DNA of 64,000 nucleotides, from contig CP053167.1 of NCBI GenBank assembly GCA_014607495.2, positions 7,688,001 through 7,752,000 on the forward strand, given 5' to 3'. How positions within the stretch are numbered: the stretch's first letter is position 1; each line of letters begins with the position of its first letter. Shown one piece after another: positions 53,101 through 64,000 of the stretch. The stretch is from Carposina sasakii (lineage: Eukaryota; Arthropoda; Insecta; Lepidoptera; Carposinidae). Made by a program: the position numbers and the translations under genes. A model generated the notes under the pieces. It worked only from the letters and a program-made list of their open reading frames with translations, had not been told where the DNA came from and did not search any database.

Positions 53101-56100
53101 GTTAGGTAATATGGGGGCCGTTTCCGCTACTCAAGCTACAATTAAACGCAACGGAATTCAACGAGCGGTTTCGCTGTTACAAATTGTGCTAAGGGCTTGA
53201 AAACTGCCAAAGTTTTGTCACATAAAAGTAGATTGTAGTAATGAAAAAAGTCATTCTATTTAGTAGGAATAGCTAATGTTAATGAACTCTTATCTTAACT
53301 TAGTGTTTCAAGATAGTAAATTTTCTATGTTTTATCTTGTGTGGACTAAATTCATTGACAATGACAAATACTAATTGAAAGTTTTGGTCATACATAATTA
53401 TGTTTATTTAAGATGGTGGACGCCCGTGACTCCGTCACAAAATGTCGAAATTATCCGGGGTAAAACATTTTCGCGGGATAAAAAGTAGCCTATATGTTAA
53501 GTGGGATCTGTCACAATATATTTCTGAAAACTGCATCGAAATCGGTTCAGCCATTTCTGAGGTCAGCTTGCACAAACGTACAGACAAACAGACAAAAATT
53601 CAAAAAATCATTCTTATGAGTACTATTGCGTTGAAGGTCTCCTATAATATTTTTTCTCATAAATCTTCCATGTACAGACAGCGATCCGTTACACTTTTAT
53701 TATAGGTATGTAAAGAATAGATTACTTAGCAAATATTTTACAGCTCTATTAGGAGAAAAGCCGTATCCGTTCAAGGCGCCATCTCCTCAAGACATGGTCT
53801 CTCTACGGAAGGCAATAGAGGCGGGTTTGGCCAGCACGGTCCGAGAACGGGTACTCGATAACCCTCGGTACCTTGTCAGCAGTGGAAACACTCCGGCTAT
53901 TCTCCAGGTTTTTATAAATTTAAATACATTTAATAGTATCAAGTAACATAACACTTTCCTTAAACAATATCTAGTGATACCTCTCATGCTCAAATGCAAC
54001 AAGCCGTTCAGGCTTTCGAGCGTGCCACAGAAATGTACAAACCAAGAGTCATGTCATGACCCACCCCCTGGCGGTGACCTTAGACCAGCTTAGGAAATGT
54101 AATAATTTCACCAGCGACAGCGAAGTTCGCAAAGTTATCGAATTATGACCATCCGCCCTTGATACAACTTACATGGGACAGTTGGGTAAAAAACAATATT
54201 ATGTTTACAGGAAGGTTCCCGCTATAATGCGCTCCACGTGGCAGCTAAAGCGATGAACGCTGAGATGTGTGACCTGATACTAAACATTGTTGGCAACCCC
54301 AGCTTTGTGCAGACATTGTATGGCAGCGAAGCGGACCCTGAATCTTGTAAGGTGAATAGTAGTCTTATTTTCTTTTACTTTTAATTTTTTACTAGTAATT
54401 TTTTAGGTCAACTTTGGACCCTTTTTCGACGTCATAAAAGCATGAACTTAGTGTGATCGAGATGTCTTACATTTTTATGCGAAATTTACAGATCTATGTA
54501 TTAGTTATACATATACACGTACTTTGTATAAATAGTAAGTAAATGTATTTATACTTTGCGTGTAAAAACGGGAATTAAACTCTCGTTGTCCAGCCAGGAC
54601 AGAATTTAATTGTGTGAAACGTGAAAAGCATGCATGTGCAATGTAATACCCATGGAAATGAAAATACAGGAAATTTTAATGTTTAAAAACAAGTCATAGA
54701 CAGTTGCTAGTATACAATAAAAATTAAATGCCCTATCTATTCATATTACTGTGCTTATATTATTATAAATACAAAAGTAACTCTGTCTGTCTCGCTTGCG
54801 CGCCAAAAATACTGAACCTATTTAAATGAAATTTAATACACAGGCCGTCTAGAGCCTGAAAAAGGACATAGGCTACTTTTAATTCAGGGAATTTTTTTGT
54901 CCCGGATAGTTTCGACATTTTATATCTTGTTGGGTTACAATTCCAAGCGGGGTACCACAAGGATTGCTATTAGGGCCATTGCTTTTTATAACCTCTGTGA
55001 ACGACATCGACCAGTGTTTCCAGACATCCCGTTTACTGTGCTTCGCGGATGATATGGTATATATGCACCTATTTCATCGACAGCTGATGCCGAATTACTA
55101 CAAACAGATTTAGCTCGTCTGGAGGTCTATTGTAACTTAAATAATTTAGAACTTAACCCCTCAAAGTGCAAAATTGTTACATTTAGCCGTAAGAATCATT
55201 TGATAGTCCATAAATATTCCTTAAAGGGTGAGATCCTGCAAAGAACAAGCGTCATTCGTGATCTAGGTGTATATCATGATTCCAAGCTTTTGTTCCATGT
55301 CCACGTGGAAAAATTTACGGCTAAGGCATTCAAAGCTCTTGGGTTTGTGATGCGTAGCTCTAAAGACTTCACCAAAATCATATTTTATTCAGACATTATT
55401 CGATGTCTATATCGAGCGTATCAAAGGTATTCAAAAGAAATTTATAAAATACTTATGCTATCGTACTAGGGATTATTACAGTCACTCAAATTATATCAGC
55501 TTATGCATAAAACATCATATCTTAAAAATAAATAAATAAAATTTTGTTTTTTGTGTGTGAATATTTATTTATTTTTGTATTATTTTTGCAGGAATTTGCA
55601 TCAATACTAGTGGACCGCTACCTAAACACCCCCGACAAGGCAATGAACGAGACTCCGCTGCATTTCGCGTCTAAATTCGGCGCAGAGGCGTGTGTGGACG
55701 TGCTCACTGCGCATGCGCCGTGCCTGGTGCAGGCTAAGAATAAGTATGGAGAGACGCCGGTTGATGTAAGTAAAAAAAGATTTATTAAATGAAATGTCAT
55801 GTAAATTATCCACTATAAACAATGTAACCATGAAATTTTAGACTGAAAATCAAATAAGTGTTTATTTTCCAAGATTTTTAGATAAATCTATACATATACT
55901 CAATGAAAATGTAACGGGTCGCAGTCTGTACATGGAAGATATATGAGAAAAAATATTATAGGAGACCTTTATCAACGCAATAGTACCCAAAACAATGATT
56001 TTTAAAAATTTTGTCGGTTTGTCTGTGCGTTTATGCACGCTAATCTCAGAAATGGCTGAACCGATTTCGATGCAGTTTTCACGAATATATTGTGACAGGT

Positions 56101-59100
56101 CCCACTTAACATATAGGCTACTTTTTATCCCGGATAATTTCGACATTTTGTTTTTTCTGTAGTCCACGCGGACGGAGTCGCGGGCGTCCACTAGTAAATA
56201 GTATGTTCTAAGGATTATGGCCGTCTATACCATCTGGATAATTTATATTAAATTTTAAGTCTCTGTTAACAATATGGTCGATTCTGACCGACACACTAAA
56301 ACCTAAACGTAAAATTAGTCCTACTCGTACCTGTCCCTTTTTCTCTCAGCCATTTATGTTAAGAACGGAGAGGGATAAGTCTGACTAAGATTGAGTTTAC
56401 ATTTAAATGTGACGGTCAGAATCGGCCGTAATTTAGGCTCTTTGCAGGTGGGCTATTTTCATTAGCATTTCGCTGAACACCCTTCTGTCAAACCTCACAG
56501 AATCTCCGTAACTATTACATAGCATGTTTTGAGTTAACTGGCTATTTGCAGATAATCTGCAAGCGCGCAACAAACAGCAGCCCCGAAACAGCTAAGCGGA
56601 TATCGTCCTTGCTGCGCGAGCGGTTCTATGTACCGGTGCTGCATAGCGAGGACGACGGCGGCGCGCCCACTATCGGGAAGGCTTTCACGCCATCGAAACC
56701 GCCGGTCAGTCGCTCTCTTAAACTATTTAAAGTATATTTACTATCATTTAAAATGCGAAAGTAATTCTGTCTGTCTTTCTCGTTTTCACGCCAAAATTAT
56801 GGAAACGATTTCAATGAAATTTGGTACACAGGTAGTCCAGAGCCTTAGAAAGGACATAGGCTGCAGTCTGCAGTTTTTTCTGCAGTCCACGGGTACCGGG
56901 CCGCGGGCATCCACTAGTTTTTTTAAAATATAAATCTACGACGGGTGTTAATCTGGCGGATTTGGGGGGGGGGGGCTTTGTTCTGTGCCCCACCATAGAG
57001 GAATAAGATTTCATAGAGTGCTAATGTCATACTAACTATTTCGATGCACTATTAGACTTTTCGGTGCCTCACAATTCCAGTCCTTGACACTTAGATTCTA
57101 TTAGTGTAATAATAATAGTAATGTACTACATTACTAATGTATTGTAACGTATAGTAATTCAATCTAAGTGTCAAGGACTGGAATTGTGAGGCACCGAAAA
57201 GTCTAATGGTGCATCGAAACTGTTAGTATGACATTAGCACTCTATGTCTACATCTTATTCCTCTATGGCCCCACACAGACTTTTAGTATATACTTTCAAT
57301 ACAGTTTCATATCTACGCCTGTGGGTCGGTTCATATCTGACGAAAGATGCGCCGAGCGTATCTCCAGGTACAGACAAACGTACGCTCGACGCACTAACGT
57401 ATCATCGGTTGAATGTGAATAGCCGAGTGTTTTTCTATACATTTTGTCTCGTTACGCGACCGGTAATACGCGACGCATGTTCCGTCAGATATGAACAGAC
57501 CCTATGTCGCGCCGATTGGTGGGGGTAAAAACGGTGACCCCCCCCAACTATCGTATCTACTAAGATTCTTTAACAAGGGCTATTCGTGCAGGAAATAAAC
57601 CCGGACCCTCTGTCCCCGCGGTACGAGATCCGCGCGTTCGCGGGACCGATGTGCCAGACCGCCGCCGAGGGCTTCCGGCGACGCTGGCGGACGCCGCCCC
57701 GCGCCCCTCACGCCCCCCGCGCCCCGCACGCCTTCCGGCTGAAGGAGATGAGCAAGGGGCTGGAGACTGTCGGCAGGTAATGTGTTGTACCTCTGATGTA
57801 TATATACTCGTAACTTCACAGGGTTCATTTTAAAACATCAATAAGCTCGCAGGACTAGATAGCTAAAATCATAAACAATAACATTCGTTTTACGAGTTTT
57901 ATTATAACTCAATACTTTAATTGAAAATGATTTTCCAAGCTTTTATTATTTATTTACTGTCGTGACATTTGTAAGCTTATTTTCCATTCGTAGGTATACG
58001 AAAAGGTTGATATTATGTACAGACTTAAGAACATTCAGAGGTAATATTAAATTGATATTTATTTTTGTATGAAAGTAAAATGTGACAAATTATCAAAACT
58101 CGTAGAACAAATGTTGTTTATGATGGTAGCTACCTACCTAGTCTGGAGAGGTTATTGATGTGTTATAATTAACCCTGTATATACAGGATGTGAGTGATGC
58201 AGCCAGGAAAATACTAAAAGACAACTCGTGTTGAGTTATACAACAGTGTTATTACTCACAAATGATAGACCTCCCGTGGGGCACGCCACGAGGCCATAGG
58301 TTTTTGCCTATAGTCACCATGCTAGGCAGGCGGGTTGGTGACCGCAGTGTGATTTTTGGACTATGTTGTCAGCACGGGAGGCGCTGCTGTTCATCTCACA
58401 TTGTTTTGAACAAATAAATAATCATTTGAAATTATGATTTGAATAGATTAAGAATGTATTCTTCAAGAGGCATATCCTGTTCTAGGCTTTATACATATAA
58501 AGATTCCTTTATAAATCTCTGTTTTACCGTTTATCTTTAACGTCTGCATTTCAAACATAATTATAACAATTATTCTTATATATATTTGCCCACAGAACCT
58601 TAGCAGATGAATTAGGAGTAGGCTGGAAAGAATACTGGCCATTCCTCGACACATTCACCGACCTGCGATCACAAGAAGGCCTTAACCTTTTAGAGAACTA
58701 TTTAAAAAACAAATACGAAGGCGCCTGCTCTATCGCCTACAACGAAAGCTGCATGGAATCTCAATACTCGGTCGACGATCTATCGCTATCGAGAATAAGC
58801 ATGAACACATCCCAGCAAACTCCCGGTAAAGATGCCTTAAGCCCAATGTCGGAATTATGTGTCGCATTAAAAACCTGCAAGATATCTGACAGACCTTCCC
58901 ATTGGAAGAAAACGGACCCACTTAGACAACGGTTGTGCAGACAGCCTACTATCAAACCTATGACGAATGGAGATGCAGTGCCGACTATAAACCATACTGT
59001 GAATCCCCTGTTATGTATAGAAAGGACGTGCCAAGTCTTCGCAAAGAGAATATCGGACGCTCTAAATTTTTCTTTGACAGCAGAACCAGAAGTTGGGGTC

Positions 59101-62100
59101 GAATCGTTAAAATCGGAGGCCAAACATTTACAGCATACGATGTACACTTATATGGACGATGAGAGATTTCAGACAGTCGACTTTGCGCTAATACACTCCA
59201 GATTAGCACAACTAGTTGTGTTTAAGCTAAAACAGCAAATAAAAGACGTCGACGACATAAAGGATTTAGTAGAATTTTTAGTAAAACTGCGCTGTCCGAA
59301 CGATGATATATTCAGTTCGGACGACGATAGGAAACCTAATAACTATAGGGGTACTAGTAAAGTGAAGTTATCGCACGTTATAGAAGGCCATGTGAGGTGT
59401 TTAACAAGTTTTATTTGTGAGGAAATGACGGAGGTGGACTGTAGTAAAGGACCTTCGGTTTCGGAAGGGGAATGCAGTGAGACTTGGGGCAAAGCGGCGA
59501 AATGCAGATGCGATTGGAAAGTGGAAGTGTTCGAGAGGAATAGTAAGAAAAACGCCTCGTTTCGGAAGAACAGGTCTATTTTGTCGTCTAGCCCGAAAAG
59601 TGAGAGCCTGATTAGGAGGCTCACGTTTGATCATGAAATTGGTGAGTTTATATTGTCTATGTTACTAGCTGTGTATTTTTAATCGTAGTAAGAATTTTAC
59701 CACAGTAGAATTCGTACATGTAGTTAATTCATTGCTAGCGACCGCCCACGACTTCGTCCGCATAAGAGAGTATTAAACCCGTGCGAAGCAGGGGCGGGTG
59801 CAGTTATATAACCTTCCTCTTGAATCACTCTCAATTATATAAACCACAGCAAAATTCGTTGCGTAGTTTTAAAGGGACAGGGACAGACAGCTGGAAGCGA
59901 CTTTGTTTTATAATACATAATATGAAGTGATGATGCAGTCGCATGTTTTCAGGTGACGGCAAGTCCCAGCACATAGAACAAGCAGAGCCGGTGCATTTGA
60001 ACTCGCCCGGCGGCGACGGTGGCGCCACGCTCTACACTATCGACGTGGCCAAGTGTCAGGTGCTCGATGCTGAGGTTAGTATTGTACCTGATATGAATAT
60101 AATGATAGAGAAGCAGTTTATGTACCTGATATGACGCTATTTTTTTACGTATTTACCAAAATTAAAACATAGTCAAAAACATTATGTTATGTCTCCAAAA
60201 GGAGACGTTGAAAGTGTCCGAAACTAAATAAACAGTAAAACAAAAGTTAAACTGTGAAGAGTGATCATGGAATCGAAGACAGTTCTGTTATCGCTCTCAG
60301 TACAGCCAACCAACATGTAATACTAACATACAGGGTGATTTTTGGTCGTCAACGTTCCCAAATACTACGGAATCTCCTCATCATCACGATCATTTTTCTC
60401 CATGGAAGCATACCTGGGAAGTGTGTGGTTTCCAAAATATTAGGGTCCAAAGTTGAGTAAATAGACTGCGTTTTTCTGCATAAATGCACATAGACGCACG
60501 TAGAAAGATTTTTTCACTAGAAATAATTAATATCTGTCTATAAATAAACTAGCATAAACACTAGACACTATAAATTTCGCCAGATCAAGTAATTAAAAAA
60601 AAAAAATCCCAGCATTTTTTTTGGCATAAACTTATTTTATTTTATGTATAGAGTACGCACCCTTCGTTAAAGGTGGCCACAAAAAAACATCCTGTATATT
60701 TAAGTACTAACACCATATGGATCTGTAGTTGTCCGAAATAAAAGCTTTTTATTTTATTTATTACTTATTTACAAACTATAACCAAAAACGTTCCGTTGAA
60801 AGGTAAAAACATTGTCATTTAGCGCGATTGCCCTCCAGTAACATTATGTGGGATCTTTTTGCTTCTACCCTCATTAGCTATATTATTACAAAAAATTTGC
60901 TCTTTTGAGGTACACGTCATCTATAGTTTTTGTTATTTTTTCGAAAACTAGCGTGTCAATTATTTTTTGTTGTACTAAACTATATATTTTGAAAATTCCT
61001 ATACGTATGTACGTACCTACATATAAATTCTGGTCTTACCTTTCTACATCCACCTAACTAAACTAATAACACTCTTTCCTAAGTGTTTATTGCTATTGAC
61101 ATGTCCATAAAATGAACGATCCTAATTTTCACGGAGTATTAAAATGGGTTTTGACTGTCAAACAATGTTACATGAACCTGTCTATCTTTGCTTCAGGATA
61201 TTAATTCTTCAAAGGAGATACTAGAGTTGCTAGACGGAAGTTTAGTTACCCAACAGGTAGGCAGGTTAACCCCGATTCTAAGGAACTGGGTAGAAATGGT
61301 TTTGGGTGTTTGTGTGTGTTTTTATGTGAGGCTAGCTGTTCCCAGATCTTGATGATTCCTTGTTTATTTGTTTATATAAGGTACACTGTATAACATTTTT
61401 ATTCCTTTAGATTTTTACTAATTACCTGACTGCGCCCGAAGGCGGGTTATGTTTTTAGACTTTGTATTTATTTAGGGCCAGTCATTGCCTGCCACCAACA
61501 ATTTTGGACTTGGTTATAATGGCAGGCGTCCGTTAGTCTCTTTCAATAGTCCGTTTGCCCAACCCCACACAACATTTAGTTCCATAGCCCATGACCTTAG
61601 TTTCATATAGCTTGTGTTGTATATGATATATTTGTCTATGAAAGCGCGTAAATATAATAAAGTGGCCCAAACTTAAAATTAGTCAGGTCTGTCTCTCACC
61701 ATTCCATAAGTAGCAGAATCGATCATATTTTTTATCTATAAATGTAAAATTCGACAGATATCCGACGACGATTCGATAGCGTCCTGTCAGTCGGACAACG
61801 AGGAGTACCTGACGGCGTCAGAACAGTCCTCACACGAGGATTGTGATGAGGTGGATGGCAGAGAAGACATGCAGGACGCCAGTGATCGGGCTGTTGCCGA
61901 CGCTTTTATATATGGGTATGGGTTTTAAACTAATTTCAAAAGGAAACTACATTACATACATACATTACATACATACATTACATACATAACCTCAAGCCTA
62001 TGTCTAATAGTTGTAGGCAGAGACTACAGATCTCCATTCAGTACGTTTTAGAAAGCCTCTCCCGCCTCGTCCACATTCATTAAATTCTTCGTACATGCTG

Positions 62101-64000
62101 GTTAAAACCATCGGGTGCCCTTGACTAAGGGCCGAAGCACATAACCGCATTGCGGCGCCGCAACGCTAAAATCGGCAGTTTGCGTTGCGGCGCCGCGAAA
62201 AAGAGCGTTTCACTGTTGTACGGTAGGGTAACCATGATTTTTGAGTGTGGATAGGATAGACGTCTCTCTGCCTTTGTAAAGTTAATTGTTTGATGATTGA
62301 TTATCATGAATGATTTCACAAATGCTTTTCCATGCCTCTTGTTTTATAAATTTCGTCACTAGAATCCCACACGTTCTTAAATCAAAAATATATATATAAA
62401 ATCAAAGATATATAATGAATAAAGATATATCGTCATCAACGTCAGATATTTTGATTTTGAAACTGCTGGGGTGTTGTTTGCAATCTCAGTTTGCAAGAGT
62501 TGTTGTTTGCAATCTCTCGTTAGAGAGTAAGTATATTCTTTGATATACATTAAGGCCATCGGTTTTCCAACATTTTCTTTAAATTAAGAGTTAATTGACC
62601 CGATAGCTCATTTGGTTAGAGCGAAAGCACGGTTTGCGAGAAGTCGTGAGTTCAAATCTCACTCATTGTCATCATTGTCATCAAGTATGGCGTCACAACG
62701 CTGGAATTAGCGCCGCGTTGCAGCGCCGTGCCGCTACAATCGGAAAGTGACGCCACTGCCGATTTTAGCGTTACGGCGCCGCAACGCGGTTTTACGTTTC
62801 AGCCCTAAAGGAAACTAGCCAACTAAATTTGCTAAAGCTATCATTACATATACATACGTTCACGGAATGGTATAGCCAGAAATGCAGAGCAGGGAGATTA
62901 CAACCATGTTTTGCATAACGGAGACAGATGTTAATGATCATGTTGCTAGCTTATCGCCTGAGCTATCATTGTTAAAGTAAACCAGCCCCCTGATTACGTA
63001 AAAGCAATAGCAAAGCCGAAGTCGCGCGATCGCGATAATTGAGTGTGTGTATGTCCAACGATCGCTCGGCGTCCTCCCGCGCCCCGCATCTCGCCCAAGC
63101 ACACACTCAATTATCGCGATCGCGCGGATTCGGCTTTGCTATTGCTTTTACGTAATCAGGGGGCGGATATTTCCGCACATTTTGCTCATTTATCAACGTA
63201 TTGAATATGGATACGGACCCTCTATACTAAACGTGTACTTTGTGGTCCTACAGTTTTGACTACCCCATTTCTAAACAGTATATGAATGTTAACTTTTCAT
63301 TGTAAAGTGACATTTAGTGGTGTCTGCTGAATAGGATAGCACCACCCCATGTCTGCTACATCCCGCAGTGGGACTGCAATAAACTGATATCATGATGAGG
63401 ATTGATAAATAATGTATGTATGTATTTAAAGTGACATTTTGTATAGAAAAGTCGTGAGTTTAAGGTCCTAGTATGCTCGGATTAGGATGAAGTATTTGTG
63501 ATGTAGGTATGTATGTAACGTGATATATGTAAGTATGCTAACTGTTTGTTGATAAGACCAATGTTTTAACAGGGAAGAGCCGACCAAAATGGACCGTCTG
63601 GTGTACGACGCGGTGTCACAATGTCGCATCACTCCCGAACAGTTCCCGAACGTCTTCCGATGGAGGCACACTATTGCACTGTATACGGAGGAGGAGAGAA
63701 ACAGGTATTGTTGTTTATTCGTCTATATATGTTCTTATTTTAATAATAGGTTCATTTGACTGACTTCAAGTTGCTCCAAAAGTGCGTTATCGTGGACCGT
63801 AGAAATAATCCATGTTATTTATTAACTTGCCTTTCCAGTTGGCCGTCCGCCGCGCCAGAAACACCCAGCACCTCGAGTCCGCACACCGGGTTCTCGGGTG
63901 GCGCCCCCTGGAGCCCCAGCGCGGCCTGCAGCCCGGCGGGGGCGGGGCGCCGCGCACCGTGCAGCACGCCGCAGAAAGCGTCGCCACGCCCCGCCGACGC
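50108..64000 (+). CDS. ANKLE2: Ankle2 homologue, 3' end outside window
   Basis: Ankyrin-repeat protein of the ER/nuclear envelope that works with PP2A in BAF dephosphorylation and nuclear-envelope reassembly after mitosis. Coding exons: 50108-50342, 51813-51968, 53744-53907, 54211-54351, 55592-55765, 56552-56704, 57592-57776, 58596-59641, 59953-60074, 61197-61256, 61758-61915, 63573-63704, 63839-64000+. All phases agree, giving about 962 aa so far. The N-terminus has IYYGVYIPCE and SRFKAFMNRQDAISFA, the conserved region before the repeats. Two ankyrin repeats are clear (YNALHVAAKAMNAEMCDLIL; ETPLHFASKFGAEACVDVL). Then come YEIRAFAGP, FRRRWRTPPR and the helical block GWKEYWPFLDTFTDLRSQEG. The last exons match the C-terminal family block ITPEQFPNVFRWRHTIALY. 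No LEM domain or membrane helix is seen at this N-terminus. The GC-rich final exon runs off the edge. Confidence 0.95.
50343..51812. other. Ankle2 intron 1
   Basis: AT-rich, no exon recognised. Near 51600-51726 is a non-LTR-type tail (GGTTTGCTGGAAGAAATCTC, AGAGATAAGCACGCCTTTGT, AATAAAGAATAAGAATAAG). Confidence 0.5.
52326..52512. mobile_element. hAT-type MITE with perfect 8-bp target duplication
   Basis: The ends CAGTGGTTCCCAAAG and GTTTGCGAACCTCTG are inverted near-matches. ACCTAGAC flanks both sides (52318-52325, 52513-52520). The interior repeats GGTCYAC words. 187 bp in an Ankle2 intron. Confidence 0.9.
53411..53706 (-). repeat. Helitron-like unit, inverted
   Basis: In the opposite orientation it matches 20302-20609 and 55900-56195. 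It starts GGTGGACGCCCGTGACTCCG, passes AAGTAGCCTATATGTTAAGT and ends near TACAGACAGCGATCCGTTAC. The terminal CTAG is lost. It ends about 40 bp before Ankle2 exon 53744-53907. Confidence 0.6.
54740..54945 (+). repeat. Dispersed repeat unit, second Helitron-like family
   Basis: It carries AAAGTAACTCTGTCTGTCTC, CGCCAAAAATACTGAACC, ATACACAGGCCGTCTAGAGC and AAAAGGACATAGGCTACTTT. A relative is at 56749-56925, ending CGGGCATCCACTAG before a T. No ORF. Confidence 0.45.
54945..55470 (+). pseudogene. Reverse transcriptase fragment in Ankle2 intron
   Basis: The translated pieces read GVPQGLLLGPLLF, LLCFADDMVYMHL, then DLARLEVYCNLNNLELNPSK and, in another frame, SVIRDLGVYHDSKLLFHVHV. This is the catalytic FADD region and what follows in a Jockey-type RT, with frameshifts and both ends missing. 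Confidence 0.8.
55900..56195 (+). repeat. Helitron-like non-autonomous unit, most complete copy
   Basis: It begins TCAATGAAAATGTAACGGGT and ends with a hairpin-capable stretch: GGACG, then GAGTCGCGGG, then CGTCC, then ACTAG before a T. The start TC, the stem and the CTAG|T end fit a non-autonomous Helitron. Relatives lie at 6, 9850, 20302 and 53411. Confidence 0.65.
56276..56426. mobile_element. MITE, second copy of the GGTCGATTCTGACC family
   Basis: The left end GGTCGATTCTGACCGACACA and right end GTGACGGTCAGAATCGGCC are inverted matches. The inner ACGTAAAATTAGTCCTAC is shared with 27629-27774. Confidence 0.65.
56749..56925 (+). repeat. Dispersed repeat unit ending CTAG|T
   Basis: It shares TCTGTCTGTCT, ATGAAATTTGGTACACAGGT and AGAGCCTTAGAAAGGACATA with the unit at 54740. 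It begins about 45 bp after Ankle2 exon 56552-56704. Confidence 0.45.
56993..57268. mobile_element. 276-bp near-perfect palindromic MITE
   Basis: The left arm (CCATAGAGGAATAAGATTTC through CAATTCCAGTCCTTGACACT) is mirrored in the right arm (AGTGTCAAGGACTGGAATTG through CTTATTCCTCTATGG). Arms are about 105 bp with few mismatches, and the centre is AT-rich. Such long fresh arms imply recent insertion. Confidence 0.85.
57777..58595. other. Ankle2 intron with a dispersed repeat
   Basis: No exon seen. 58262-58390 contains GACCTCCCGTGGGGCACGCC and GGCAGGCGGGTTGGTGACCG, matching 3535-3610. Confidence 0.5.
59737..59945 (+). repeat. Helitron-like fragment
   Basis: CTAGCGACCGCCCACGACTTCG and the later CCCGTGCGAAGCAGGGGCGGG match the fragment at 2280-2350. 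It ends close to the acceptor of Ankle2 exon 59953-60074. Confidence 0.4.
60329..60698. mobile_element. Intact copy of the MITE interrupted at 98-1575
   Basis: The ends ATACAGGGTGATTTTT and AAAAAACATCCTGTAT are inverted near-matches. It is collinear with 98-399 plus 1511-1575, lacks the 1.1-kb insertion, and therefore shows the original site. Confidence 0.75.
61940..61990. repeat. ATTACATACATACATT tandem repeat
   Basis: Short tandem units of ACATACATACATT type in an Ankle2 intron, followed by a fragment resembling the non-LTR pieces at 7130 and 20880 (GGCAGAGACTACAGATCTCC). Confidence 0.6.
62128..62806. mobile_element. 0.68-kb element with about 50-bp terminal inverted repeats
   Basis: The left arm AGGGCCGAAGCACATAACCG and TTGCGGCGCCGCAACGCTAA is mirrored at the right (TTAGCGTTACGGCGCCGCAA, CGTTTCAGCCCT). 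GC-rich subterminal motifs GCGGCGCCGC repeat several times. It contains tRNA-like copy 3. No transposase. Confidence 0.75.
62597..62668 (+). ncRNA. tRNA-like sequence, copy 3, decayed acceptor
   Basis: The leader GAGTTAATTGACCCG and the D-arm region TAGCTCATTTGGTTAGAGC match copies 1 and 2. The T arm GTGAG/CTCAC is kept, but the 3' acceptor strand (TCATTGT) no longer pairs with ACCCG. It lies inside the element at 62128-62806. Confidence 0.45.
62986..63163. mobile_element. 178-bp palindrome with 64-bp arms
   Basis: The left arm CCCCCTGATTACGTAAAAGC ... GATAATTGAGTGTGTG is mirrored by CACACACTCAATTATCGCGA ... GCTTTTACGTAATCAGGGGG with only a few mismatches. The central 50 bp are GC-rich. Foldback or MITE type, in an Ankle2 intron. 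Confidence 0.85.

Noticed and set aside
58761..59634. Several minus-strand ORFs of 74-128 aa
   Set aside because: Antisense shadows of the large Ankle2 exon 58596-59641.
63787..63987. 66-aa minus-strand ORF rich in arginine and proline
   Set aside because: Open only because of high GC content opposite the last Ankle2 exon.
1..64000. CRISPR arrays, operons or bacterial mobile elements
   Set aside because: Introns, polyadenylation signals and eukaryotic transposons throughout; no regularly spaced repeats of that kind.

Overview
The window is nuclear DNA of an insect, most likely a moth or butterfly. The genes have short phased exons and long AT-rich introns. The ground between exons is packed with repeat types common in Lepidoptera: RTE-type non-LTR tails ending in GAT triplets, Helitron-like units ending CTAG before a T, hAT- and Harbinger-type elements, and many terminal-inverted-repeat MITEs. 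The lepidopteran assignment is inference from repeat style and protein similarity; no species is claimed.

Five conserved host genes were reconstructed exon by exon with agreeing splice phases. From left to right: ETF-ubiquinone oxidoreductase (ETFDH, minus strand, 13 coding exons seen, last exon outside the left edge); MCTS1 (minus, five coding exons, complete, 182 aa); an intronless adiponectin receptor (AdipoR, minus, 386 aa), which sits inside the roughly 13-kb first intron proposed for MCTS1; WDR18 (plus, intronless, 445 aa); and Ankle2 (plus, 13 coding exons seen, running off the right edge). They are housekeeping genes of unrelated pathways: mitochondrial electron transfer, translation re-initiation, lipid/ceramide signalling, ribosome assembly and nuclear-envelope reassembly. 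They do not form a functional cluster.

Two large retrotransposons stand out. At 13874-19205 is an apparently intact I-type non-LTR element: zinc-knuckle ORF1, then ORF2 with endonuclease, RT and RNase H, a poly(A) tail and a perfect 14-bp target duplication. It lies only 66 bp upstream of the ETFDH start codon, head to head with that gene. At about 43659-48060 (minus) is a CR1/Jockey-like element. Its ORF1 carries a coiled coil and a degenerate SGNH-esterase-like domain, its ORF2 has endonuclease and RT, and it ends in a TTTCA microsatellite tail.

The 38.0-41.7 kb stretch is layered. A 0.4-kb repeat is present in several copies. One copy was split by a 2.3-kb Harbinger transposon with a CAG target duplication, which a neighbouring copy confirms as an empty site. 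That Harbinger was itself invaded by an RTE tail and lost its centre. Other well-defined insertions include three short hAT-type elements with perfect 8-bp duplications, one interrupted MITE with an intact copy elsewhere, several long palindromes, and a small family of tRNA-like sequences with a shortened anticodon arm whose T-stem shows a compensatory change.
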